NCBI GenBank assembly: GCA_963709075.1
Contig: CAVPUY010000008.1
Coordinates: 1 to 64,000, forward strand
Origin: Palsa-506 sp963709075
Lineage (GTDB): Bacteria > Actinomycetota > Actinomycetes > Streptosporangiales > Streptosporangiaceae
Direction: 5' to 3'
Length of the DNA: 64,000 nt
Shown: in pieces, positions 34,187 to 42,913 of the stretch
Layout of the letters: the number at the start of each line of letters is the position of its first letter
Numbering within the stretch: the first letter of the stretch is position 1
Made by a program: the position numbers and the translations under genes
The notes under the pieces: model-generated
Database searches by the model: none
What the model was told of the DNA's origin: nothing
The model's input: only the letters and a program-made list of their open reading frames with translations

Positions 34187-34324
34187 CGTGATCGCGGGTC
34201 CCCTCCAGCCATCCGGAGCGCCTCCTCATCCTCTTTGCCCGATACCGCCGCCTAGCCTGGGCTTTTCGCTTGGCTTCGGCGAGCGCGGCGGCGGGGTCTG
34301 TCAAGTAACGGTGTAACTTGATCG

Positions 34325-34633
34325 TTGGAAACCACCGGCCGTCGCACCGGTGCCCGGCGATACACCCCGGCCGGGAATGGCCTGGCGGATGACACATTCT
34401 GGCTAGTCGCAGCACACGGTCCACAGGCTGACTACGTCCGCAACCTGCAAGCGAACCCGCGGGTGCGTGTCAAGATCGGGCGCCGATGGCGCAGCGGAAC
34501 CGCCGTCCTGCTTCCCGGCGACGACACGGCGCCCGTTCCCGCACCTTGCCCTATCGATGGGACGCGGCGATCGGGACGAGTTATGGCCTCCGCGCCGCTG
34601 ACCATCCGCATCGATCTTGATCCGGCTGGATGA
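34325..34633 (+). pseudogene. Truncated F420/deazaflavin-dependent nitroreductase-family gene
   Basis: Reads ETTGRRTGARRYTPAGNGL, then DTFWLVAAHGPQADYVRNLQ and NPRVRVKIGRRWRSGTAVLL, closing with ASAPLTIRIDLDPAG. This is the core of the nitroreductase-family deazaflavin-dependent oxidoreductases (about 140-150 residues). The N-terminal 30 or so residues are absent; the only start is a TTG inside the conserved GRRTG region. About ten residues between VLLPGDD and VMASAPL do not match. Probably inactive. Confidence 0.6.
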
Positions 34634-34650
34634 CGCATGCAGATACTGCG

Positions 34651-35157
34651 CTATGGATCCGCCCTGCGGACAGCCATCGGGGGTCCGGCGATAACTCGCT
34701 GGAGCAAGGCAGCCTCGGCGGAATCGCCCTCCTGCCGACCGATGCAGTCGGCCAGCATTTCCAGCGAGACGAAGACCGGTGCATCGGTCAGGACCGCGAG
34801 GTTCAGCGCATCGCTGGACCGGGCGTCCACCAGCGCCACGCCTTGCGGGCCGTCGACCTCGACGGTGGCTGCATACGCGCCGTCCACGATCCGGTCCAGC
34901 CGGACTTCCCGCACCCGGCCGCCGAGGCTGCGCACCAGCGCCGCGGTGAACTGGTAGGTCATGGGACGGCCCCACTGCAGGCCCTGCAGGCTGGCGTCGA
35001 GGGCGAAGGCCTCGGCATGGCCGACACCGATCACCAGGTGGCGGTCCCCGTCCAGCTCGTCCAGCACCGCGAATTGGCAAAGGTCGTCGCCGTCCTTAAG
35101 CCCAACAGCCTTGCTGACCCGCATCGGCACCAGGCCCGTACCGGTCGCCGCGATCAT
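34651..35157 (-). CDS. Bifunctional nuclease (BFN/DUF151) domain protein
   Basis: 168 residues. The DUF151 core is visible: HLVIGVGHAEAFALDASLQG, RPMTYQFTAALVRSLGGRV and YAATVEVDGPQGVALVDARS followed by SDALNLAVLTDAPVFVS. GGAGGGAG lies six bases before the ATG. DUF151 proteins occur alone in most actinomycetes; a plant homologue has RNase/DNase activity, hence the name. It is the last intact gene of the island, convergent with the truncated oxidoreductase. Confidence 0.85.
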   Translation of the reverse strand: MIAATGTGLVPMRVSKAVGLKDGDDLCQFAVLDELDGDRHLVIGVGHAEAFALDASLQGLQWGRPMTYQFTAALVRSLGGRVREVRLDRIVDGAYAATVEVDGPQGVALVDARSSDALNLAVLTDAPVFVSLEMLADCIGRQEGDSAEAALLQRVIAGPPMAVRRADP

Positions 35158-35382
35158 AGCGATCTCCCTCCGGCGGGACCGGGCATCTTCTCCATCCTGG
35201 CAGTAGGAGCAGGTATTACCAACCGGCCAGAGGCCAGCGTCGATAGACGCGCGGCGAGACCCCGGCAGGCATCATGAGGACGGGGGACGAACCGAGAGGG
35301 GCGCTTGACCCGGCGCCGGTGACATCTCGTGCGGTCTCTCACAGCTATCTCACAGACTGGCCGGACAACGCCGGACTCAGAC

Positions 35383-35436
35383 GCTAATGCGGTTTGGGTT
35401 CGCGCCCATCCGGGGTTCAAATCCCCGAGCCTCCGC
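35383..35436 (+). repeat. attR-like 54-bp copy of tRNA-Ser(GCT) 3' half
   Basis: Identical over 54 bp to 29343-29396 (anticodon loop through the first C of CCA). The upstream sequence (GGACTCAGAC) is unrelated to a tRNA 5' half, so this copy cannot fold as a tRNA. It marks the right edge of the island. Confidence 0.9.
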
Positions 35437-35444
35437 AGCTCACA

Positions 35445-35476
35445 GGCCCTCTCCCCAGATGAAAGGGGAGGGGGCC
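35445..35476. terminator. Strong hairpin between attR and acyl-CoA ligase
   Basis: GGCCCTCTCCCC, loop AGATGAAA, GGGGAGGGGGCC: a 12-bp stem with one G-T wobble. No T-run follows on the plus strand. It lies 54 bases downstream of the leftward acyl-CoA ligase stop and could end that transcript. Confidence 0.55.
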
Positions 35477-35530
35477 TCGCGGGTCCTTGCGGGTCCTGGG
35501 CTTGGCACGCTTGGCGGCGCGGCTACCGGG

Positions 35531-37183
35531 CTACCTGGCCTCGATCACCTCGTAGTCACCGCGAGCGTAAGCTTCCCGGATCCGGGTCTTGGCGAACTTG
35601 CCGACGCTGGTCTTGGGTACCTCCTCGATGAACGACCACCGCTCAGGAACCTGCCACCTGGGCATCATGCCGTCGAGGAAGGCCCGCAGGTCCGCGGCGG
35701 TGACCGAGGAGCCGTCCCGGAGCACCACGGCGGCCAGCGGCCGCTCGCCCCACTTTTCGTCCGGCACGCCGATGACCGCCGCCTCCGTCACGTCTGGGTG
35801 CGCCATCAGCGCGTTCTCCAGCTCCATCGAGGAGATCCACTCGCCGCCGGACTTGATCACGTCCTTGGCCCGGTCGGTCAGCGTGACGAAGCCGAGCCGG
35901 TCGATGGTGCCGACATCGCCGGTGCGCAGCCAGCCGTCGCGGAACTTGCCCGGGTCGTCGTCCTTGTAGTAGGAGCCGGTGACCCACGGCCCGCGGACCT
36001 CGACCTCGCCGACCGCCTCGCCGTCGTGCGGCAGCACGGTGCCGGCGTCACCGACCAGCCGCCCTTCCACCATGCACATCAGCCTGCCCTGCGTATCGCG
36101 GTAGCTCCACGCGTCGTCGGCGGGCGTCCCGGCCGGCGGGTGCGCGACGCTGCCAAGCGGCGACGTCTCCGTCATCCCCCAGGCCTGCACGATCCGGACG
36201 CCGAGCTCCTTCTCGTACGCCTCCTGCAGCGCATGCGGGACCGCGGAGCCGCCGCACGGCACGATCCGCAGCGAGGACAGGTCGCCGCCGTTGGCCCGGA
36301 CATGCGAGAGCAGCGCGTTCCAGATCGTCGGGACCGCGCCAGCCAGCGTCGGCCGTTCCGCCTCGATCAGCCGGACCAGCGGCTCCGGCTGCAGGAACCG
36401 GTCCGGCATGATCAGGTCCGCCCCGGCCAGCACCGCCGCGTAGGCGAGCCCCCATGAGTTGGCGTGGAACATCGGCACCACCGGCAGGACCTTGTCCTGC
36501 TCGGACAGCGCGAACACATTGCCCTGGCAGACGCCAAGCGAATGCAGGTACGTGGAGCGGTGGCTGTAGACAACGCCCTTCGGGTGTCCGGTCGTGCCGC
36601 TCGTGTAGCACATGGCGGCGGCCAGCCGCTCGTCGATCTCGGGCCAGTCGAACGAATCGGGCTGCGCCGCGAGCAGGTCCTCGTAGTAATGCACCTCGCG
36701 ACCCTGGCTGGCCAGCCCGGCTAGCGCCGAATCATCCGTTTCACCTTGTTTTCCTGGTTTTCCGGTGACCAGCACATGCCGGACGGCTGGCGCATGCGGG
36801 AGCACCCGGCGCAGCAGCGGCACCAGAGTCGCGTCGACGATGATCACGTCGTCGCCGGCGTGGGTGGCGATGTAGCCGATCACCTCGGGGTCGAGCCGCA
36901 GGTTCAGCGTGTGCAGCACCGCGCCCATGGACGGGACCGCGAGATAGGCCTCGAGGTGCTCCGAGTTGTTCCACATCAGCGTGCCGACGCGCTGGTCGGC
37001 GTCGACGCCGAGGCTGCGCAGGGCATTCGCCAGCCGGGCCGCCCTGGCGCCGGTCTCCGCGTACGACTGCCGGCGGGAACCGTCCGCCGTGCAGGTCACG
37101 ACCTGGCGGTCCCCGTAGGCCGACGTGCCGTACCGCATCAGCGCGGTCACGGTCAGCGGCGCGTCCATCATCGTGCTGCGCAC
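35531..37183 (-). CDS. Long-chain fatty-acid-CoA ligase (AMP-binding)
   Basis: 550 residues of the ANL superfamily. Motifs: P loop CYTSGTTGHPKGVVYSHRS (about 188), WGMTETSPL, YRDTQGR, the hinge/ATP motif GWLRTGDVGTIDRLGFV, and the C-terminal catalytic Lys in KTSVGKFAKTRI. It activates a fatty or other carboxylic acid to the acyl-AMP and then the CoA thioester. The GTG at 37183 (VRSTMMDAPL) is chosen because AGGAGG lies seven bases upstream. Monocistronic by spacing. Close in layout to FadD-type medium/long-chain ligases. Confidence 0.9.
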   Translation of the reverse strand: MRSTMMDAPLTVTALMRYGTSAYGDRQVVTCTADGSRRQSYAETGARAARLANALRSLGVDADQRVGTLMWNNSEHLEAYLAVPSMGAVLHTLNLRLDPEVIGYIATHAGDDVIIVDATLVPLLRRVLPHAPAVRHVLVTGKPGKQGETDDSALAGLASQGREVHYYEDLLAAQPDSFDWPEIDERLAAAMCYTSGTTGHPKGVVYSHRSTYLHSLGVCQGNVFALSEQDKVLPVVPMFHANSWGLAYAAVLAGADLIMPDRFLQPEPLVRLIEAERPTLAGAVPTIWNALLSHVRANGGDLSSLRIVPCGGSAVPHALQEAYEKELGVRIVQAWGMTETSPLGSVAHPPAGTPADDAWSYRDTQGRLMCMVEGRLVGDAGTVLPHDGEAVGEVEVRGPWVTGSYYKDDDPGKFRDGWLRTGDVGTIDRLGFVTLTDRAKDVIKSGGEWISSMELENALMAHPDVTEAAVIGVPDEKWGERPLAAVVLRDGSSVTAADLRAFLDGMMPRWQVPERWSFIEEVPKTSVGKFAKTRIREAYARGDYEVIEAR

Positions 37184-37314
37184 TGACAAACCTCCTGCTC
37201 ACGCCCGGCGGGTATGCAGAGAAGCGCCGGAGTTGTCCCTGGGTGGATAGTGCCATGCCAGCGGCCAAACGTCACTCTGCCCGCTGCCGGAAGTTCGCCG
37301 GCGGCGCCGGGAAG

Positions 37315-37819
37315 TCAGTCCGCGAGCAGCTCGGCGTCAATCCGCAGCTTGGCCACCGCCCGCGACACGGTGCTCTTGACCGTCCCGAGGCTCACGCCGA
37401 GCGCGTCGGCCACCTCCGCCTCGCTCATGTCCTCGTAGTAGCGCAGCACCACGGCCGCCCGCATCCGCTGCGGCAGCCGGTCGATCGCCCGGCGGAGGGT
37501 GTCCTGCAGGTCGCTGCCGGGCGCATGGTCGGCGACTGCCCGGTCCGGGATCTCGTCAGTCGGGTACTCATCGAGCCGCCGACGGCGCCACCAGGAAATG
37601 TGCGTGTTCACCATTGCCTTGCGCACGTACCCGTCCAGCGCGCGGGTGTCCTCGATCCGGTCCCACGCCTGGTACGTCTTGGCGAGCGCTGCCTGGACGA
37701 GATCCTCCGCGTCGGCCCGGTTGCCGGTCAGCAGGTAGGCAGCGCGCAGCAGCGAGCCGCTCCGGCGTAGTCACGTACTCCCGGAAGCCGCCGTCCCGGC
37801 TGTCCCCGGTCCCGGTCAT
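37315..37819 (-). pseudogene. SigE-family ECF sigma factor, one frame break
   Basis: From ATG 37819: MTGTGDSRDGGFREYVT, then a +1 frame change near 37770. After the change the frame reads RRSGSLLRAAYLLTGN (sigma region 2), and further on AMVNTHISWWRRRRLDEYPT and region 4 with LPQRMRAAVVLRYYEDMSEA and LGVSLGTVKSTVSRAVAKL. The span is 3n+1, consistent with one inserted base. With the frame restored it would be a normal 167-residue SigE-family sigma factor. Either a recent inactivation or a sequencing error. Confidence 0.7.
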
Positions 37820-38243
37820 CGCCGCCGCCGCGGTCTCCCCGGACTCGCTGCCCGGCATGCTCGCCGGCTGCTCCGGACGGCATGCTCACGCAGCCGCCTG
37901 GCGCTGACCCTGCCCCGTTTCCGCGGTGTGCCGGGCCGGCCGCCAGCGGACCCCCGTCCGTGCGCGATTCAGTCACTCAGTGATCGCCCCCCGACGCTCA
38001 CAGGTCCCACCGTACCCAGTCGGCGCCGTCAGCGGGCTAGCCAGTGGCGTAACGGCGCAGCCTGACCGAGCGATGTAACGGCGAGCCGGTCGGCGAGATA
38101 TTGACAGATCGTGGCACTATTTCGGCCTCGCCACAAAGACGTATATGTATGACCTCCGGCGGGAAGGTCACCGAACCGCTTGACGTGGGACCGTGTGAAT
38201 ACGCATGGTCATGGGGCTGGGACTGACAGTCCATGGAGGGTGG
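37820..38243. other. Non-coding gap between sigma factor and cysteine-rich gene
   Basis: No gene supported on either strand. TTGACA occurs at 38101-38106 without a matching -10 at 16-18 bp. A GGAGGGTGG ribosome site at 38235-38243 serves the next gene. Confidence 0.4.
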
Positions 38244-39263
38244 ATGCTGGACGCTCGCGCGGAGTACGCGTGTTGCGATCGCTGCGCGGGCGCGGGAACG
38301 GCGGCGCGCATCGCCCGCCGCCGCCTGCTGAAGGCCGCGGTATTCCGGCCGGCCGACCCTGACGGCGGCAGTCCAGGTACCCCGGCCGGGTTCGCGACGT
38401 CCGGCGAACTGCCTCGCGCGATAACGGGAACGATCATCGACGTCAGCCCGCATTTCCTGGTGGTGAGCCACGGCGCTGGCCAGCAGCGGCTCGCCCTCAC
38501 CCCGGACGCGGCCGCCTGGCGCGGCCGGCCGGTTGACCCAGCGGCGCTGCGGCCCGGCGACCTGGTGGTGGCGCGGCTGCATAAGACCGCCCGCGGCGTT
38601 GCCGACCGGATCTGGGCGAACATCGGCCGGGTAACGGGGACGATCCTGGAGCGCAGCTCCGACGGCCTGCTCGTCGACGAGGGCAAGACCAGGAAGCGCC
38701 AGTCCGTCATCATCCCGCCGCGCGCTTTCGGCCGGATCCAGGTCCGGTTCCCCAACCTGGAGCCCGGCTACCTCATCGACGTGATCGGGCTGCGGCGCGG
38801 CGGCACGCTGGAAGGGCTGGTCCCCGCCACCTACCAGCCCGCCTACCGCGTCGACCAGATGCCGGCCCCGGCGCTGGTCAGCGGGCATGTGCCGGACGCC
38901 ATCAGCGGCTCGGCCACCTGGCACGAGCCCGCCGACGAGCCGCCCGGCGTCCTCGGCCTCGCGTATCCGGCGCTCGACCCGGAGGTTTCCTGCGCGGAGG
39001 GCCCGGGCGTGCCAGCCAACGTCCGGCTGCCCTACCTGTCGATCGGCAGCGTCTTACTGGTTCGCAACGACTGCACCGGCAGTTCCTGCGCGCTGCCGGT
39101 CACGAGCTGCGCCGCTGTCGGGCGGCTGTTCAACGACCGGTGCGTCACCTGCGGCACCTCACCGCGCAGCCGGGTCGCCGAACTTACCCAGGCCAGCTTC
39201 GTCGCGCTCGGCGGTGAGCTGGAGCGAGGCTGCTTCAACGCGACGATCACGATCGGCGGCTGA
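38244..39263 (+). CDS. Cysteine-rich conserved protein paired with MauE-like gene
   Basis: 339 residues. N-terminal EYACCDRCAGAG and ARRRLLKAAVF (Tat-like RRRLLKA, but without a following hydrophobic segment), then two OB/beta-barrel-like stretches (TGTIIDVSPHFLVVSHGAG, TGTILERSSDGLLVDEGKTR). The C-terminal Cys-rich domain (RNDCTGSSCALPVTSCAAVG, NDRCVTCGTSP, ERGCFNAT) has seven cysteines. The ATG at 38244 is chosen for its GGAGGG site; Met codons at 38205/38211 lack one. The MauE-like gene starts three bases after its stop, so they are cotranslated. Function not known to me; many cysteines plus a MauE partner suggest thiol redox or disulfide formation. Confidence 0.65.
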   Translation: MLDARAEYACCDRCAGAGTAARIARRRLLKAAVFRPADPDGGSPGTPAGFATSGELPRAITGTIIDVSPHFLVVSHGAGQQRLALTPDAAAWRGRPVDPAALRPGDLVVARLHKTARGVADRIWANIGRVTGTILERSSDGLLVDEGKTRKRQSVIIPPRAFGRIQVRFPNLEPGYLIDVIGLRRGGTLEGLVPATYQPAYRVDQMPAPALVSGHVPDAISGSATWHEPADEPPGVLGLAYPALDPEVSCAEGPGVPANVRLPYLSIGSVLLVRNDCTGSSCALPVTSCAAVGRLFNDRCVTCGTSPRSRVAELTQASFVALGGELERGCFNATITIGG

Positions 39264-39265
39264 CC

Positions 39266-40262
39266 GTGCAGCTGCTCTCCGTTGTGGTCCGAGAGGTGCA
39301 GGTGCCGCTGCTGCTCGTCGCTGCTGCTCGGCGGCTGCGCGGCGAAGCTCGTGCACGTGCTGCGGGTGCGGTCGATAACCGCGGCGCTCGGCCCCACCGC
39401 GCTGTTTCCCGTGCACCTGCGCCGGCCAGTCGCCCTGGTCATGTGCGGATGCGAGTTCACGCTCGGCATCGGGCTGATCCTGACCGCCGGGACCATCGGC
39501 CGCGGCGCGCCCACGAACGCCGTGCGGCTCGGCACCGCGCTGCTGTTCCTCGTCGCCACGTGCGCCCTGATCGAGCTGCGGGCCAGCAGGCCGGACCTCG
39601 GCTGCGGCTGCTTCGGCGATTTCAGCACCGCCCCGGTAAGCGGCCGCACGCTGGCCAGGTCGGCACTGCTGGCCGCGGCCGCGCTGACGACGGTCGGGCT
39701 GCCGCCGCTGCGGCCGCCGATGCCCGGCGTCGCCGCCATCCTGCCGCTCGGGATCTTCGCCGCCGAGCTGGCGGTGATCGCCGCGCTGTCGCCCGAGGTC
39801 GGCGAGGGGCTGATCAGGCTCGGCTACTCGGAGCCGTGCGAGCTGCGGGTCGTCCCGGCCGCGCGGACGCTGGCGTCGCTGCGGCGGAGCTCGCAATGGC
39901 GCAGGCATGCCGGCCTCGTCACCGCGGACGAGCCCGCCGACATGTGGCGCGAGCTGTGCTGGCGGTACGTGGTCTTTCCCGGCGAGGCGAATGGCAGGCC
40001 GGTCGAGCTGGTGTTCGCCGTCTTCCTGCGCGAGCACCGGCCCGCCATTCAGGCGGCAATGGTCGACGCGGCCACCGGGAATGCCATGCCCTGGCCGCCC
40101 GGCCCGGCGCGTCCGGCCGGGCGAGGCGCCGAGCGGGAAAGGCTCGGCCGGCTGGTGCGGACGCCCGCCCCGATACTGTCCGCGCCGACCGACCCCGGCC
40201 GCGGAATACCTGCCGTGCCGGGCGGCAGAATCCGTGATCTGCCGTTTTCTAGCGGAGTCTAG
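39266..40262 (+). pseudogene. MauE/DoxX-like redox membrane protein, frame broken by 13-bp duplication
   Basis: From GTG 39266: VQLLSVVVREVQVPLLL, then the frame is lost. The other frame continues LLLGGCAAKLVHVLR, FPVHLRRPVALVMCGCEFTLG, LLFLVATCALIELRASRPDLG and CGCFGDFSTAPV, the MauE-type four-helix fold with the conserved CxC/CGCFG cysteines, then a 150-residue polar C-terminus. A 13-bp tandem duplication at 39306-39331 causes the break: removing one copy yields VPLLLGGCAAKL in a single 327-residue frame. A TTG at 39282 could rescue a shorter protein. MauE proteins act in disulfide-linked maturation of amine dehydrogenases and related thiol chemistry. Confidence 0.75.
39306..39331 (+). repeat. 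13-bp tandem duplication disrupting MauE-like gene
   Basis: CGCTGCTGCTCGT at 39306-39318 followed by CGCTGCTGCTCGG at 39319-39331. Thirteen is not a multiple of three, and collapsing to one copy restores a continuous reading frame. Confidence 0.85.
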
Positions 40263-40303
40263 AGACTGACCGTAGATGGCCCGAGAGTGCCGCAGAGTGA
40301 ACC

Positions 40304-40421
40304 GCGCATGGTCAGGCCGGTGGCGGCCGAGGCCGGCGCGCATGGCCAGGCCGGCGGCCGCGCAGGAACCGGCCGAGGCCGGCCGCATGGTCAGGCCGGC
40401 TGGGCGCGCAGGAACCGGCCG
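40304..40421. repeat. Imperfect duplications of AAA-ATPase 3' end
   Basis: Three imperfect copies of GCATGGTCAGGCCGG plus following sequence. The third is the true gene end (40384-40421), the second (40338-40382) repeats GCGCAGGAACCGGCCGA, and the first (40305-) is shorter. They lie just downstream of the leftward AAA gene stop, consistent with slippage duplication. Confidence 0.6.
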
Positions 40422-41572
40422 AAATGCGGGACGGTAAAGGCGATCAGGCCGCGCTCCGAGCTGTAGATCAGCCCCTTCTTGATCAGGCTGTCGCGGGCCG
40501 GCGAGACGCTTGACGGCTTGCGGCCGAGTTCGTCGGCGACCTGCGCGGTCTGCACCGGCTCGTCGCCGAGCACCGCCATCGCCCGCATGTACTCGCGCTC
40601 CGCCGGGGTGGCGCGCTCGTACCTGCTGCCGAAGAAGCCGACCGCGAGCTCGCCGGCCGCCAGCGGGCCGGCCACCTTGACGTCGCCGGCGGTCACCGGG
40701 CTGCTGGCCGCGACGTCCCAGGTCACCTTCCCGTACGCCTGCACGAAATACGGGTAGCCGTCGGCCGCCGCGTACAGCGCGTCAAGCGCGTCCGGCTCGA
40801 AGTCGGCACCCTCCCGCCGGGCCGGGGCAAGCAGCGCGACATCGGCGGCGTCCCGGTCCAGCCGGTCGATCGACACGTACCTGAACAGCCGCTCCGAGTA
40901 GCTCTTGCTGGCCGACAGCACCGACGGCAGGTGCGGCAGGCCCGCGCCGACCACGATCAGCGGCCCGCCGGACTGCGAAAGCTCGTGGCAGGCGGCGCAG
41001 AGCGCGGAGACGTCCGGCGCGGGCACGTCCTGCATCTCGTCGATGAACAGGGCGATGCCGACGCTCAGGTCGGCGGCGACGGCCGCGGCGTCGGTCAGCA
41101 GCTCGGTGAGGTCGATCTCCAGGTCGCCGGAGTCGGCCCGGCCGCGGACCGCGGGCACGTCGATGCCCAGCTGGGCGGACAGCGATCCCTTCGGCGCGGC
41201 CGGATCGCGGGTCGAGAACGCCTTGAGCACGCCGAGGAAGTGGTCGATCCGGTCCGGCGCCCGGTGCCGCGGCGCGAGCTCGCGCACGGCCATGTGCAGG
41301 GCGCCGGCCATCGGCCGCCTGATCGACTGCTCCGGCCGGGCCTCGATCTTGCCGGTGCCCCAGAGCCGCTGCATCGCCATCGACCTGAACGCGTTCAGCA
41401 GCACCGTCTTGCCGACGCCGCGCAGCCCGGTCAGCACCATGCTGCGCTCGGGACGGCCGCGCGCGACACGTTCGAGCACGACCTCGAACTGCCCGATCTC
41501 GCGATCACGGCCCGCCAGCTCGGGCGGCCGCTGTCCGGCGCCCGGTGCGTAGGGATTTCGTACTGGGTCCAC
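40391..41572 (-). CDS. AAA-type ATPase with C-terminal winged helix
   Basis: 393 residues. Walker A VLTGLRGVGKTVLLN (about 47), Walker B GIALFIDEMQD (about 172), a sensor region IVVGAGLPHLP, and a C-terminal lid plus HTH (VQTAQVADELGRKPSSVSPA). It resembles Orc/archaeal-type STAND ATPases found singly in actinobacteria. It starts with GTG at 41572. It stands alone, transcribed leftward; neither function nor partner can be seen. Not an obvious phage-defence cassette, as no effector is adjacent. Confidence 0.8.
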   Translation of the reverse strand: MDPVRNPYAPGAGQRPPELAGRDREIGQFEVVLERVARGRPERSMVLTGLRGVGKTVLLNAFRSMAMQRLWGTGKIEARPEQSIRRPMAGALHMAVRELAPRHRAPDRIDHFLGVLKAFSTRDPAAPKGSLSAQLGIDVPAVRGRADSGDLEIDLTELLTDAAAVAADLSVGIALFIDEMQDVPAPDVSALCAACHELSQSGGPLIVVGAGLPHLPSVLSASKSYSERLFRYVSIDRLDRDAADVALLAPARREGADFEPDALDALYAAADGYPYFVQAYGKVTWDVAASSPVTAGDVKVAGPLAAGELAVGFFGSRYERATPAEREYMRAMAVLGDEPVQTAQVADELGRKPSSVSPARDSLIKKGLIYSSERGLIAFTVPHFGRFLRAQPA

Positions 41573-41778
41573 GTCATAGCAGCCTATGGCGCGGTCTAGC
41601 GCTTTCCTTAGATTGGCTTAGAAAGCGCTGCCGGCGTGTCGCGCGGGGCACTGCGCCGCCGCGACTCGCCCGCGGCACTGCGCCGCCGTACTGCGCCGTA
41701 CTGCGCCGCCGAACTGCGCCTGCGGCCCAGGGCTGTTGCGCCCTGGGCCGCAGGGCCCATTCCTAGTGCAGCAGGTTC

Positions 41779-42913
41779 CTAATGCAGCAGGCGGAGCGTG
41801 TTGGTCGCGTCGTCCACGTAGTAGACGCCGCGCCCGTGCCGCTTCACCGCCAGGCCGAACAGTGCTCCGGCGCCCGGCGGGCTACCCGAGCTGTCCAGCT
41901 GGCGGGTGGCGATCTGGGCGCCGCCCGGCGTGGTCTCGAGGATCTTCCCGTTCCCGCCGTTGACCGTGAGCACGTTGCCGTTCGGCGCGATGGTCAGGCC
42001 GAGCGGCGTGCTCAGCGCGCCGTTCCTGGTCACCGTCAGGCCGGTGCCCGCGCTGCTGGCCCGGACGACCGCTGCCGGGATGGCGGCGATCCGGTTGCTG
42101 ACGCTGTCCGCGACGTAGAGCGTGCCGCCGCGGCCCAGGCCGACTCCGGTCGGGCCGACGACAAGCGCGGCCGGGTCGGTGCGCTCGGGCGAAGCCGGAC
42201 CCGATCCTCGTGGTGGCCAGCAGCCGCGGCGCGTGGCCGCGGCGGAAGCCGAGCGTCAGCCGGAGCACGGTGCCGCGGCGCACGACCTTGCCCTTCGCCG
42301 CGACGGTCCCGTTCAGTACGTTGGTGACGAACAGGTCGGCGTGGTGCCGGCCCAGCTTAAGCGAGCTCATGTCCCATGGCCCGTTGATGCCGTGCCCGGC
42401 GAACGTCTCCCATACCCGGCCGTGGCTGTCCAGCACGATCAGGCAGCCGGCCTTGGCCGTCGGGGACATCCCGTTGCTCGTCGGCAGGCTGCCGACGACG
42501 ACCCAGCCGTGCACGACCGCGAGCGCCGTGGTCAGGCCGATGCCGCCCGGGCACGCGTTCGACCCCAGGCTGGCCTTGGTGATGTGGGCGAACAGGGTCC
42601 GGTGGCCGTGCCGGCCGATCTGCACGATCGTGGTGCCGGTGCCCTGCAGGTTCGCCTTGTTGTTGAAGTTGCTGATCAGCACGTGGTTCCGGCGCAGCTT
42701 GCCCCGGTTATGCCGGATCAGCACGGTGCCGTACGGGTTCACGTCCCCGTTCCGCGGCACCGTCGAGCCGATCGTCCGCAGCTTGTGGAAATGCCCGAGG
42801 AAAGACGGCTGCGAGTGAGCCATCGCCCCGGCCGCTGGCGCCATCACCAGCCCCGCCGCCGCGGTCATCCCCGCGGCTACAGCCGCGGCAGCGGCCCTGT
42901 GGATCACCGACAT
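41779..42913 (-). pseudogene. Secreted NHL/beta-propeller-like protein, one frame break
   Basis: From ATG 42913 a signal peptide (SVIHRAAAAAVAAGMTAAAG, cleavage near AAGAMAHS) precedes repeated blade-like segments: VLISNFNNKANLQGTGTTIV, LIVLDSHGRVWETFAGHGI and LFVTNVLNGTVAAKGKVV. After IGSGFA the frame changes; ERTDPAALVVGPTGVGL, GGTLYVADSVSNRI and GVYYVDDATNTLRLLH continue in the next frame. One extra C in a CCC run near 42190 explains it (span 3n+1). The restored protein has about 377 residues. Extracellular, function unknown. Confidence 0.7.

Larger units (their letters stand above)
29343..35436. mobile_element. 6-kb island integrated in tRNA-Ser(GCT)
   Basis: The region is bounded on the left by the intact tRNA-Ser(GCT) and on the right by a perfect 54-bp copy of its 3' half, the signature of site-specific integration that regenerates the tRNA. 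Contents in order: a small HTH protein next to attL, a small membrane protein, a large AfsR-like regulator, a truncated TPR-type gene, fragments, a truncated deazaflavin-dependent oxidoreductase and a bifunctional nuclease. I find no integrase, excisionase, replication or transfer gene, so the element has lost its mobility functions or depends on one elsewhere. A terminator-like hairpin lies just beyond attR. Confidence 0.75.

Noticed and set aside
35383..35436. Second tRNA-Ser gene
   Set aside because: Only the 3' half is present; no D arm or 5' acceptor strand can be formed, so it is an att copy.
40391..41572. AAA ATPase as part of an anti-phage defence pair
   Set aside because: The neighbouring genes are a decayed secreted protein and a MauE-like gene; no nuclease or other effector adjoins it.
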